A stretch of 56,457 nucleotides of DNA from Diplodia intermedia (GCA_021495925.1 JAKEKT010000146.1:1-56457); one strand, 5' to 3'; numbered from the stretch's first letter, positions 19,272-30,316 are shown. A program made the numbers and translations. Notes: generated by a model not told the origin, from the letters alone.

Positions 19272-20963
19272 TTAAGCATACTGTCCACCACCAATATACT
19301 GCCCCTGTCCCTGATACCTCCACCGACTCACATACGCCTTGCTCGTCGCATTACCCGCCACGCCATTACTCGTGGCATAAACACCAAGCAGCGCTCCCGT
19401 ATACCCACCACTAACAAGACTCCCCTCCGCCGCCCCCACAACCGCCATCTCCACATCCCCATCCGCCTCTCCCGTCACCGCGCCGACCGAAAAAGTAAAG
19501 TGCGTCAAATTGGCCGCCTTGACTTCCAAGCGCAGCAGCCCGCCCGCCTCGGCGCCAACCGGCAACGACGCCGTCACATCCTGCGGCACAGTAACGTTGT
19601 TGCTGCTGAAAAACCGCATCCGGAGCCGCCGTCCATTCTCCCCGTCCCTCACAATCCCCAGATCCACATGCTTCCCCTCATCCGTATACACCGACACCCC
19701 CGCCTCCTCCCCGTCCCTCTCCGGATCAAACTCCACATCAACGCTATACGTAAACAACGTATCCACCTGCCTGCGCCCCACAAACGTAACTTCCATCCCA
19801 ACACCCGTACTCTCGCCCGCCGTCAACAACGCCGACAGATTCCGCATCGACGGCGACAACCGCAACGAGCCCCCACCCACCTCGTACGCCATCTCATCCG
19901 GAAACCTCACATGCACGAAGTGCCTCGGGAGCAGCTTCTCGCCGGCCGCGAAATCCACAACATCGGGCGCATCGTGCCACGCGCCCTCGCCAGGCACATC
20001 ACCACCACGACTCTCCACCGGCAACGGCCCACGCATCGCGCCCCGCACATCTCCCACGACACGCGGCCACCCGCCCTCGCCCCACGCCACCGGAAACAGC
20101 ACCGTCTCGCGACCCATGGGGTAGTTCACGAACGCGGGCTCGCACCGCGTCGCCAGCGCGACGCCCCACCAGTTGCCGCGCGCGTCGGGGAAGAGGTCCG
20201 CGTGGCCGACGCTCTGGACGTATGCGGTGGGATTCGCGGCGGCTACGAATGGGTTGGCGGCGGCGGCGGCGCCGACGTACGGGCCGGTGGGGTTGCGGGA
20301 GCGGGCGATGGCGGCGCGGTGGGTGAAGGCCGAGCCGCCTTCGGCCGCGAGGATGTAGTACCAGCCGTCTTTTTTGTAGATGTGCGGGCCCTCGGGGGTG
20401 TCGATGCTGGTGCCGTTGTAGGGGTGGGTCGTGGGGCCGAGGGTGCGGCCGGTGGCGGGGTCGATGGGGGCGAGGGCGATGGCCGTGCCGGTGGGGGTGG
20501 TGGCGGCGACGGTGAGGTAGGTCGTGTCGTCGTCGGGGTCGAAGAAGAGGCTGGGGTCGTAGCCGAGGAGGCCGGGGACGGGGGTGGGGATGCTCCAGGC
20601 GGAGCTGTTGTAGGGGTCGGGGGTGGTGAAGAGGAGGTTGTCCGTGGCGAAGTCGGCGTAGGTGCGGATGGCGACGTTGGTCGTGAGCAGGTAGAAGGTG
20701 CCGTTGTGGTGGCGGAGGGTCGGCGCGAAGATGCCGTCTTGCCCCGTGGGTGCGTCGGCGAAGGAGGGGAGTTGCGAGCGCCGGTTGAGCACGTTGCTGG
20801 CGAGCTTCCAGTGAACCAGGTCTTTGCTGGCGTGGATCGGGATGCCGGGGAAGGCGGTGAAGGTGGATGTGGCGCAGAAGAAGGTCTGGTCGAGCTCCTC
20901 GACGTAGATGCAGCTGGGGTCGGGGTGAAAGCCCGGGAGGATGGCGTTCGTGTAGTGAGACAT
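19272..20963 (-). CDS. Glycoside hydrolase family 43 (beta-xylosidase/arabinofuranosidase type) with C-terminal sandwich domain
   Basis: The catalytic five-bladed propeller shows all three GH43 acidic residues: Asp in PGFHPDPSC (D15 from the ATG at 20963), Asp in LGYDPSLFFD (about D136), and Glu in IDTPEGPHIYKKDG (about E191). TFFCATSTFTAFPGIPIHAS and GHADLFPDARGNWWGVALAT are also typical. The C-terminal ~200 residues form the beta-sandwich domain found in GH43 xylosidases/arabinofuranosidases. The enzyme removes xylose or arabinose from plant hemicellulose or pectin side chains. The odd point is the start. The frame continues upstream of 20963 with a signal-peptide-like stretch (LLTVAFLLFAGASSA), but no in-frame ATG precedes it, only a GTG at 21005. 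An ATG at 21064 is in another frame. Confidence 0.85.
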   Translation of the reverse strand: MSHYTNAILPGFHPDPSCIYVEELDQTFFCATSTFTAFPGIPIHASKDLVHWKLASNVLNRRSQLPSFADAPTGQDGIFAPTLRHHNGTFYLLTTNVAIRTYADFATDNLLFTTPDPYNSSAWSIPTPVPGLLGYDPSLFFDPDDDTTYLTVAATTPTGTAIALAPIDPATGRTLGPTTHPYNGTSIDTPEGPHIYKKDGWYYILAAEGGSAFTHRAAIARSRNPTGPYVGAAAAANPFVAAANPTAYVQSVGHADLFPDARGNWWGVALATRCEPAFVNYPMGRETVLFPVAWGEGGWPRVVGDVRGAMRGPLPVESRGGDVPGEGAWHDAPDVVDFAAGEKLLPRHFVHVRFPDEMAYEVGGGSLRLSPSMRNLSALLTAGESTGVGMEVTFVGRRQVDTLFTYSVDVEFDPERDGEEAGVSVYTDEGKHVDLGIVRDGENGRRLRMRFFSSNNVTVPQDVTASLPVGAEAGGLLRLEVKAANLTHFTFSVGAVTGEADGDVEMAVVGAAEGSLVSGGYTGALLGVYATSNGVAGNATSKAYVSRWRYQGQGQYIGGGQYA

Positions 20964-21500
20964 GTTGGTGGCGCTGCTCGCACCGGCGAAGAGAAGAAAC
21001 GCCACAGTGAGGAGTTCCGTTGTAAAACGAGTGTGGGGGCGCTTTTTGCTGGTGTGATCTGCATGCTCGGGTATCTTGGGGTTAAGTACTTTGTTGTTTG
21101 GTGAAAGGAGGCAGAATTATCGTATTCGGGTTGGGATTTCCGTAACTATCGGCCTTTTTGCCAGCCATGAGAACGTAAACAGCAGTGGGTTATTCGTATA
21201 GCCTGAGATAGAACTATTGTCCGATCCGACGCATAAGTGTTTCGAAAAGCTGGGAAACATACCATTGCTCTATTTTCCCTACCACCGCGTAGCTATTAGC
21301 AACCCCTGAATCTCAACTCGCACACAAAGATGTTCCCGACCGCAACCCCATGTAGGCACGGAGTTTTGGTTCCGGAGAATGCCAATCATATAGGGGTCGG
21401 CCACTGGAATGCTTGCAACGACAATCACATTTGCCCATACTCTTGTCGAAATTAATGTTTAAAGTATCGCGGCGTGCAAATAGCAGCATACATTTAAGAT
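20964..21500. other. Upstream region of GH43 and left shoulder of the RIP tract
   Basis: This holds the leader-like frame of GH43 (20964-21060) and its presumed promoter. Base composition is ordinary up to about 21,500, where it switches abruptly to very AT-rich text. No other gene seen. Confidence 0.4.
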
Positions 21501-21780
21501 CATGTATTATTATTTTCATTAAAATAGAATTAAATAATATTAATAAAAAGTAGTTAACGCTAGTTTATCTAAACGGGCATTTCTATATTTATCTAGATAC
21601 GAAAATATTTAGTATAGATTATAGTTATTAATTAGAAAGATAAAGACCGAATATTTAATATTATTATATCGAAAAAAGTATATATACGATAATAAACTTA
21701 AAAGATTAATTCTATTAGCTAAGAATTAGATACTTATAGTAAGAATAAGACGTCTATAAGTTATTAAAGTAATATTTCTC

Positions 21781-22314
21781 TTATCTTCTATAGAGAGAAT
21801 AACGTGCATAGTCTAAATAGTTAGTAAAATATTAAGAATATAAGCCGTATATAAAACTTACTAAGCTAAGACTTAAAGAAGTAAGTCTTATAATACTTTC
21901 GCGTTCGTCTAAGTCTATAACGGTAATATTAGAGAAGATATTAACGTAGGTTTTATTTATAACCGCCGTAATATTATAATATATAAACTAGTTAAACGTA
22001 AGATTATTATTATCGAGGTTCTAAAACTTAGAGGCGTTGAGTACGACGAAATCTTCTATTTTATAGCCGACTTAAAAAACTAAAGAACCGTAAGTATTAT
22101 TAATAATAGTAATAGAGTAGTAGTTACTCTTCGTATAGTTAAAATTAACGGTCTACTATATATAGTTAGCGAAGTCGTACTAGTACGCCTATCTTTAGCG
22201 CTAGATTAACGTAAAGCTACTATAATAAGAGTTACTACTCTTATCGTAAACGTAGTCTATCGTATTAGCGAAGGTTTATATTCGATTTAACGATTCGATA
22301 AGAATATAGCGGTC
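21781..22314 (-). pseudogene. DUF1593 (Sde182-like) gene, 3' half, RIP-mutated and cut off by the retrotransposon
   Basis: Reading the minus strand leftward from the transposon's target duplication, in the frame of the 5' half at 28455-29407, gives a protein that is still recognisable despite many stops. There is Y-I-L-I-E-S-L, then a stop-riddled I-W-R-W-R-x-A-Y-Q-like block in which W and Q codons have become TAG/TAA, then YDFANYI. The segments VGYKIEDFVVLNASKF, NNNLTFN and DYARYSLYRR follow. This corresponds to the C-terminal domain of Sde182/DUF1593 proteins. Nearly all implied changes are G-to-A or C-to-T. Joined length of the two halves (about 1.49 kb) fits the ~490-residue family norm. 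Confidence 0.8.
22310..22314. repeat. Target-site duplication, left copy
   Basis: CGGTC abuts the left LTR. The matching 5 bp right of the right LTR (28455-28459) are CGGCC; the one difference is a C-to-T transition, as expected from RIP on the left side. Confidence 0.75.
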
Positions 22315-22462
22315 TATTAGAATTTAAATAAATAAGAATATATTTATATATCTATTAGAGATAAGATATAAGAAGCGATAGAGGGCTACTCTAGAGATTA
22401 CTTATATACTCTACTTCTTACTAACTAAGCTATCTACTACTATAAACGCTTATATTCTAATA
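22315..22462 (-). repeat. Left LTR (3' LTR of the element)
   Basis: 148 bp, direct repeat of 28307-28454. In element orientation it starts TGTT→TATT-mutated and ends TTCTAATA, derived from TG...CA ends by C-to-T changes. By my count it differs from the right LTR at about 21 sites, all transitions, with this copy carrying the A/T state at about 18. Confidence 0.9.
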
Positions 22463-25400
22463 TACTCTCTTCGCGTCTTATCTAATAGAAAAGTACGCGA
22501 TACTAGCTATAGTATTTAAGTAGTAAAATAGAAGATATATAAAATAATCGAGAGTTAAACTTATAAATAGTAAAAAGAAAGAAAAGATAGTATTAAAGTC
22601 TTCTATAAGAACTAATAATAGTATTAAAGACTTCTATAAGAGTAGAAATCGAACCTACTCTCTAATTACTAAATATAGTAGTAGAACGTCTTACTATTTA
22701 GCGATAGTAGTATATACGTAGTTAGTATAAGATAAATACTACTATACTAGTAATTCTTATAATTAGATAAAAGAGAAGTTACGAAGTTAACTAATAAAGT
22801 ACTAGTAAGTAGATCTATATAGCTAGTTACCCGATTAAGAAGCTAATATTAAGAAAGAAATAAGTAAATAAATACGTATATAATTATTATATAATTATAA
22901 TCCGCGATAATAGAAATAAAAGCATAAAACTAAATATAAAAGATAATATAATCTAGATATTAATACGCTCGTTATTTCTTAAGAGAAATAAGTTCTAAAT
23001 AATAAATAAACGTCTAATACTTCTACTTAGATAATATCTTTATTAATTCGTTCGCTATTATATCTATAGTAGACGTCTATCTAAAGTAAACGTTATCGGT
23101 CTATACTTTCTAGCGAAGCTAGTAGTAGTAGATATTAATATAGTAAAGCTTAGTATTAAGTTTTATAGCGTTCTATTCTATTAGAAGAAGTATCTACTTA
23201 TTATTATATTAAATATTAATACGATATCTAGAGTCGAAGAAGATATCTCTAAAGAATTATTTCTACTAGTAGTATTACTTTATTATTTTAGAGAGGGCTA
23301 GTAGCTCTACTTTTATAGAAGAGATAGTAATAATAGATTATTTAGACGCTTTTTAATTTATAGAAGTATTAAATAAAGTTATTATTAAGCTCTAATAGCT
23401 ACGTCTAGTAGTAACGTCGCTAGCGTATAAGACGTTACTACTAATTATAAATACTTTATAATCGTCGTCTTAATACTCTCTATAGTATAACGAGAGCTTA
23501 CTAGTCTTACTAAGATAGATAAGAAGACGATCTACTAGCTATAGATATTATATAAAGAGATTAGTAAAATAGATAAATAGTACTAAATAGATATAAGCGA
23601 CGTTAGCGCGCGTACTAACGGCTACGAATTAGACTAAATCTATTCGACTCTAGTATATATATATCTACTTAGAAGTCGCGTATTTATCTAGATTAGACTC
23701 TAGCTACTTCTACTCTACTAGTAGAATAGTAGTACGCCCTATAAGAGTAAAATTATATCGCGTAACGAGATTATTAATATATAACTTCTAAGAGAGCTAT
23801 AGTAGTTTAAACTATCTATTACGAATAACGCGTAGAGCGAGAAACTATTAGATCTTATCTATTACTTATATCTTATAGCGCTTAAATAGATCTTCTTAGA
23901 ATACGTTTACGAAGGCCTTATTACGTACGTAAAACGCGAGAATAACGTTATCTATAAAGAAGAATATAAATAGATAACTATTTATATAAAGATATAAGAT
24001 ATTTAGTACTATCTCTAGTCTAAGATTCTCTAGAGTCTAGTAGAAGTACTTTTATTATAAAATAAATAACTTCTTTAGATTATATAGTACTCGATTAAGC
24101 TTAAGAATAAGATCTAAAGATAATCTTATTTCTTTAGAGGGTTTAATAAAGATAGTATTAAATAGCGGCATATAAGAAAAGATATTAACGACGTTATATT
24201 ATCTTATTTTAAAATCGAACGTATAGATTATCGTAATAAGTATTCTAAAGATTCTAAAGACTAGCGTTACCGCGAAGATATCGTAATACGAGAATTAAAG
24301 ATTATCTTATACGTAAATACGCGTCTTTATCTTTACTAAATATTTATACTTATTAAACTTATATTTAAAGATCTACTATAGAGGTATAATCTTCTTATTA
24401 AGTCTTTATATCTTAACTATAGATATAATATTCTATACTCTCTTATTTTCTAGCTCGTTTAATTCTTACTTAATCGTCTAGTAAAGAAATAGAACGAGAG
24501 AATACTTATAAACGTCGTTATATTAGCGAGGTTCTAGTAGAAGATTATCGCGATAAATATGCGGTAACTACTACTTTAAGTAGTACTTTAGATAGAGCTC
24601 TTCTTCTATAAGACTCTTTAGTCGAAGATCTAGTATTATTATATAGTAGTTAGCGATAAGAGCTATTAGTAAGTATTTTATATCGTCTATTAGTAAGTTC
24701 TACTAGAGGCTATAACTACTACGACGAAGCTTTATAAAGTCTTCTACTTATATTAAGAGAATTATCGTTTCTTTTAAATTTAATTTAGTTTTAGTATAGG
24801 CTACGTTAAATTTAATAGAATTAGATCTAGCGTTAATACTTAGTACTATATTCTTTCGTTTCTAGATATTCTTATACTTTCTTAGTAGCTACGACGTAGC
24901 TACGCGAAGCTACTATAGAATATATCTAATTAGATTAATAGCCGCCGTAAATAAGAAGTAGTAGTTAACGTTATATTTAGCGCTATTATTTACTATTATA
25001 ATATACGTTTAGCGACGTCTTCTTATTCTCTTATCTTTAATAACGTTCGCTTTATTAACGTTCGCGTTTATAATATCTACACGCGAAGTTCTATTATTGT
25101 ACGCGGCTTCTAGTATAGGTTTAGTATTATATTAAATAGATAGTAGACGGCCTCGACGATCTAATAAGACTATAAGATTCTACTACTACTACTAGTATTA
25201 TTATTAGACGAATAACTATAATATTAAAGCGAAGTTCTTCTAGTAGTTAGATTTAGAAGTTCTTACTAAAGATATTAGCGTAGATAGATTTTACTCTACG
25301 TTTACTTTCTTATTAAGAGGCGTAGAGGGTTCTTCTTTAGATACTTAGTAAAGTATATAAGAAGTAGAGATCTAGTTAGTATTAAGATTCTTATTTATAT

Positions 25401-28288
25401 AAGATCGACGAATAGACTTTTTATTACTACTTATAAGATTCTTAGAGTCTAAACGAATACGTAATATAATCTTATCTAGTTTCTTATTAGTATCTATAAG
25501 ATACTAGAAGATATTAGAGTTATTCTAGAAGTATCTAATAAATTTATTAAAAGTAACGTCTCTCGTATAAATAACCTTTAAATCTAGTAAATACTAAATA
25601 TAATAGATATTAGTAGAATTATAGTTTATAAGATAGCTAATAAGAGCACGCTCTTATAGCTTATTACTACGAGAAATAAGCTTATTAAGCGCGTAGGCCT
25701 TATAGTTATAAATATATAGATAAGCGACGTTAGACTTCTTTATATAAACTAGTTTAAAAGAAGTAATCTAATTATATTACTTTATAGAGATTCTATTTAA
25801 GATATATACCGTCGCTTTAAATACTTTAGACTAAAGCGAATTAAATAGATTCGTCGTAACGCGAAGCGCGCGCGCTTTTATAATAAGTAAATACTCTAAT
25901 CGCTCTATATAGTCGTTTTAGACTAGCGTATATAATAAGATAATCTTCTAGATAATATCTTATTATTAAAGGTTCTCTTTAAATAGATTATTAAATATTC
26001 TCTTATCGTTAGATTATAGAAAGACGATCCTTCGGTTTAAGCGATTATAAATAAGTAATAGTATATTTAGTATAATATAATTATACTTATACTTATTTAG
26101 ATAAGTCTCTATAAATACGTAGTTAATAGCTACGTACTCTAGATAGATAACCTACTAGTACTAGTTATATATAGAGTTTATCTAAATAAGATCTATTAAT
26201 ACTTTAAAGAATAGTTCGATCGACTTCTTTTTATATCTAAAGAATCGCGTAATTAGCTAGTAAGTCTTACTATAAGCATAAATATCGTAGTACGCGGGTA
26301 TTAGATTTTTAATAAGTACTACTTCTTTAACTATATTTAGTAAGGTCTAAATAACGTTATTATTTATATAGACGAAGATATCGTACTATTACGAAGAAGA
26401 TAGATTACGAGTAGTAATACTAGCCGTAATTACTATTAGTTATACTTTTATATATTTAACGAAGAATTAATCTTTTATATAGATAAGATTATATATAGAA
26501 CTATTATTCTTCTTATTATATAAGTAGTATCTACTTATATTAATATAAACGTTCTTCTCTTCTATTTTAGTAATAGAGAGAAGGTTCGCTATAAATATTA
26601 AAATATAGACGGCGTTTTTAAAAGTAATAATCTTTAGCTTCTTACTTCTTTTTATATTAATAATAACGTTACTAAATAACTCGATTAGAAGTCTATTATT
26701 ATTATAGATTATAAAGTTATCTAGACTAGCGTTTCTCTTCTTCGTATATTACTTCTTTATAAAGTAATTATACACGTAATATATAGATCTAGTATTAATA
26801 AGCTAGAAGCGTTCTAAGATAATAGAACTCTTATATCTAGTAACGAATAAGATTAGAAGTTCTTTAGTAGCGTTTACTATTATAGTAATAAATAAAGTAA
26901 TAGACGTATAATTATTATTATTATACTACTTATTATTTCTTTTCTTATTCTTATTCTTATTATTATTATTATACTTCTTATTATACTTACTAATAGTATC
27001 TTTAAGCGTCTTCTTTAGTAAGAGATTCTTTCTTAACTACTTATTAACGCGCTTCTAAATCTTTTTATTAGAGGTCTAGTTAGAAGACTTATTTAATATC
27101 TTAGAGTTTAGATATTAATAGATCGCTAGATTTCTATAGTTTCTATTATAAATATACGAGAGTAACTTCTTCTAGTATTAATCGCGAAGTAACGTAGAGA
27201 AGATATTATATCTCTTATCTCTTAGAGTATCTTATAAGACTATAGAATTAATAGCGAAGTAGTAACTACGAAAGTTACTTATAACGTCGTTAATCGTTAT
27301 TTTATTATCGCTACGATAAACCTTCTTAAGAATTATAGTACTATACGCTAGATCGTAATCTTTAAGAGGTTATAAGAATATTTAAATACCTCTTACTTCT
27401 TAAATATTAAGTAGATTAATTACTTTAGTCTTTATAATAAAGAACTTCTAGTTTTCTATTTATTTAAAGATATCGCGGTTATAAGAAGACTTAAGAAGGT
27501 TTTTAAGATTATTTAAAAGAATCTTTTACTATATTATATTATTAGATTTTATACGCGTTTAAAGCGCGCGTAGAAGCGTATATAAGTAAGAATCGCTAAG
27601 ATGTTCTAATAAGAGTAATAGATATCTTAATACTAAATTCTTAATAAGTAATAAGAGATTATTTATTTTCTTTTTTAGCCGTTTATACTTCTTTCTAGCG
27701 TACTTATACTTCTTATAATATTATTCTAGGTTCTTCTCGTTCTTATCTTCTTATAGGCGAGGCTATTTAGATATCTAGAGTTATTTAGAGCGACTCTCTT
27801 TAAATAAATTAATATACTAGAAGATCGCCGCCTTCTTCGCTCGTAAGTAAATAATATACTACTAGCTATTCTAGTCTTCTCTCGTCTTAAGCACTATAAT
27901 AGGCTTAGATAACGTACTACTAGATAATATAGTAGATAATACTAGACGATAATTAGTCTTACTAGAGTTAGTATTACGGCGAACCGTCTTATTAAGTTAA
28001 AGAATTAATAAATCGTAGATAAACTAAGGTATACTAGTAGATAGTACGACGCTACTATAGCGTATAGATAGTATTACGCTAGCTAGAAGTAGCTTCTCTA
28101 AATATATAGATCTATAAGTAGATGCTTTAAGCGCTATAGTTAATAAATTAGTATTATAAGAGATATTAAGGTCTAAAACGTAGTAACTTTACTTTATAAT
28201 TATATATCGTCTAGATGTCTTTAGAACGACGATAATAGTATAAATAGTACTTTAAAAGAATACGCTAGACGATAAAAAGTATCTACTA

Positions 28289-28306
28289 CGCGGCCGGGCT
28301 TATAAC
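28289..28306 (-). other. Putative retrotransposon primer-binding site
   Basis: Directly inside the 5' LTR the minus strand reads GTTATAAGCCCGGCCGCG. Allowing one RIP-type change (G to A at the sixth base) it resembles the complement of the anticodon-arm region of initiator tRNA-Met (GGGCTCATAAC). That is the half-tRNA primer site used by many Copia elements. Assignment is from memory of the tRNA sequence. Confidence 0.45.
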
Positions 28307-28454
28307 TATTAGAATTTAAATAAATAAAAATGTATTTATATATCTATTAGAGGTAAGGCATAAGAAGCGATAGAAGGCTATTCTAGAGGTCGCTTATATA
28401 CCCTGCTCCTCGCTGACTAAGCTATCTACTGCTGCAAACGCTTATATTCCAACA
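28307..28454 (-). repeat. Right LTR (5' LTR of the element)
   Basis: 148 bp. In element orientation it begins TGTTGGAATATAAGCG, with the canonical TG start, and ends TTCTAATA. It is much less mutated than the left LTR, especially in its outer part (28,380-28,454), which keeps CCCTGCTCCTCGCTGAC intact. Its first bases supply the stop codon that now ends the truncated DUF1593 frame. Confidence 0.9.
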
Positions 28455-29407
28455 CGGCCACCCCAGCTGCCCCAACTGGGCTGATCAGGGTCGCTAAGCC
28501 CGTTTTGGATCAGTTGGAGGAAGGACGGGGTGTCGCCCTCCATAACATAGGAGTAGTTGAGATAGTAGGCACCAAGATCACCGATGCGGATGTGCTCCTG
28601 GAGCCAGTCGTTGGTGACAAGAGAAGTGTCGGGCCCGCCCTTGTCGAAGTGCCTGTAGTCCTCGCCGCCGATGCCGTTCCATGTTGCCTGGCTGAATTCT
28701 GTGAAGCCATGCAGAGAAACAATGTAGAACAAGGCCGGAAAATGCTCGCGAATCCAAGAACCCGCATCGTCTTGGTCCGAAATGGAATAGACACGCAGCT
28801 TCTTGACGAAGGCCGATGTGTCGTCGGAGCTTCTGGTGTTCGAAACCTTGTTGAGAGCCTCAGCAAGAACTCCCATCCCACCCCAGGCTGAAATCCATAG
28901 AGGCTTTTCAGAGTCATCGACCGCGTGGATCAGAGCGAGGGCAGCCGCGCTGGCACTGAGCTTCAGCGACTCCAGACCGTAGACCGAGTGGCCACTGTAG
29001 ACCTTATTCAAGAGTTGCTCGGCACTCGGATATGGAGCGCTGCTTAGCGCATTGGCGTTGAGGTTTTCCGTGACGTTTCCGTACGCGTTGATGACACTGC
29101 GGATCGTGGGGGCGTCGGTGGAGTTTAAGAGGAAGGCGGAGGTGACAGCAGCGATGCCTTGGATGTCCATCTCATTGGCGTAAGTCAAAAAACGGACTAA
29201 GCTCATTTGATCGTCAGGCTCGTTGCTGATGTCCGTGAGGACAAAGACGCGATGTTTCGAGGCATATCTTGCATCCTCGCATTTGGTGTCGTTTGTTGTT
29301 GCAGTGACGCAGAGCACAAACAACGAAACAGCAAGAAGCTGCCCAAGTACATCATTGAGAATCATGTTTTCCGTTGGTTGGCGCAAGCGTAGGGACAATG
29401 CATCCAT
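28455..29407 (-). pseudogene. DUF1593 / Sde182-like secreted protein, 5' part, truncated by retrotransposon
   Basis: The intact frame from the ATG at 29407 (a second ATG at 29365 directly precedes the signal peptide MILNDVLGQLLAVSLFVL) covers the nucleoside-hydrolase-like domain. It shows HRVFVLTDISNEPDDQMSLV, an acidic D-x-x-x-E-x-D-D calcium-site-like motif, then KPLWISAWGGMGVLAEAL, SISDQDDAGSWIREHFPALF and YAYMEGDTPSF-like text before SWGSWGGR. The frame then runs straight into LTR sequence, which adds two codons and a TAA at 28442. The missing C-terminal domain lies on the other side of the element (21781-22314). Related proteins bind or act on plant polysaccharides; the catalytic role is unproven. 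The 5' part shows no RIP. Confidence 0.85.
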
Positions 29408-30316
29408 CTAGTCCGGGAAACGACACGGATACTTGTACCCCCAGGCCCAACGAGAGCTCGAATACTGGAAGTATTGAGAGCCGAGCCAGACCCAGCGATA
29501 AGTTTTTTGAAATGAAAGGGGGCCTGACATGCCCGTAGCAGAAGAGAATGTTCACCGCTGGCCGTTGGTGATCCATAGTGCACATTTACGTATTCTTCGC
29601 GGATACGTAAAATGGCTGCCGCTAAAAGGGAAGGGAAATTATACGTATCACCAGACTAAAAACAGGCTATTGGCTGCGGACTCTGCAAGCATCCGGATGC
29701 CACGGGACCATTGTTACGTCACCAGAGGTAGGCACTCCCGGGTTAGGCAAAAAGGGGAACAGCTTTCAGTGGAGATGAGGCTGGTCTACCAGGATTACTG
29801 CTTGAGAACAGTTGATCCGACCGCGTAACCAGCCATGGAGTTTCGTCATGGTAGAATTCAATCAATCAACCTTTCAGAATAAATGTATAGATATGCTTCA
29901 AATAATGCAGGAACTAGGTCAGTTCAATAATCGCAGCAACACCAGCCATGTTCAATGGATAAACTCAGGAGAATGAGCTTCTGATTACCGACTTTTGCTC
30001 GGAAATCAGGCCACGGTCGAGCGAGAGAGCACATAGTAGTCGGTGTTGGCTATTTCCCCTTGATGGTAGCTGCACTGCCCAACTCGTGATCTAGAAACGC
30101 GCAAACCTCGATTCGGCATTCCCCCGGGGTTTTGGCAGGGACTTGGTCCTCACGACACAGTCTGTGTGTGTGTGCGCTAGAGGGATCGTCTTCCTTAAGT
30201 AAGAAGCACCTCTCTCGGCTTGCAAATGCAGCTTTGCAACACCATGCTCACTTTCGACACTCGTTTGAACAGACAGCCCGGAGCTCAACACTCCTGCTGC
30301 AAAGCAACAATAAAAT
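29408..30316. promoter_or_regulatory. Divergent intergenic region between DUF1593 gene and GH106 gene
   Basis: About 900 bp of normal composition between two divergent secreted-enzyme genes, so it should contain both promoters. A 99-codon frame at 29529-29828 (plus) lacks any family feature. A CCCCCGGGG palindrome lies at about 30121. I cannot assign specific regulator sites. Confidence 0.4.

Larger units (their letters stand above)
21500..28320. other. RIP-mutated AT-rich tract
   Basis: About 6.8 kb with extreme TpA density and stop codons in all frames. The dinucleotides CpA and TpG are nearly missing, while CpG is still common (for example GCGCGCGC near 25870). That is the signature of repeat-induced point mutation acting on CpA, not of general CpG deamination. 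The tract covers the whole LTR retrotransposon plus about 0.8 kb to its left, which is the 3' half of the interrupted DUF1593 gene and its downstream flank. It ends inside the right-hand LTR. Confidence 0.9.
22315..28454 (-). mobile_element. Ty1/Copia LTR retrotransposon, RIP-inactivated
   Basis: A 6.14 kb element on the minus strand, bounded by 148-bp direct LTRs and a 5-bp target duplication. Protein remnants occur in Copia order from right to left. A poly-Asn/Lys-rich region at ~26,900-27,050 falls at the gag end. An 87-codon open stretch at 26730-26470 follows, containing NAVYILIFIANLLSITKIEE, the gag-pre-integrase consensus (N-x-x-Y-x-P-x-x-x-x-N-L-L-S-x-x-K). A reverse-transcriptase block lies at ~24,120-23,940: KLNRVLYNLKKLF, then F-F-I-D-N-V in place of the usual Y/F-V-D-D. 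Integrase upstream of reverse transcriptase marks Copia, not Gypsy. Every long frame is interrupted, so the copy is dead. A possible primer-binding site follows the 5' LTR at 28289-28306. Confidence 0.9.

Noticed and set aside
19500..21104. 534-codon plus-strand open frame opposite GH43
   Set aside because: Low-complexity shadow; the GH43 catalytic triad is on the other strand.
21500..28320. AT-rich tract as a centromere, mitochondrial insert or replication origin
   Set aside because: LTR pair, target duplication and Copia protein remnants explain it as a RIP-mutated retrotransposon with its flank.
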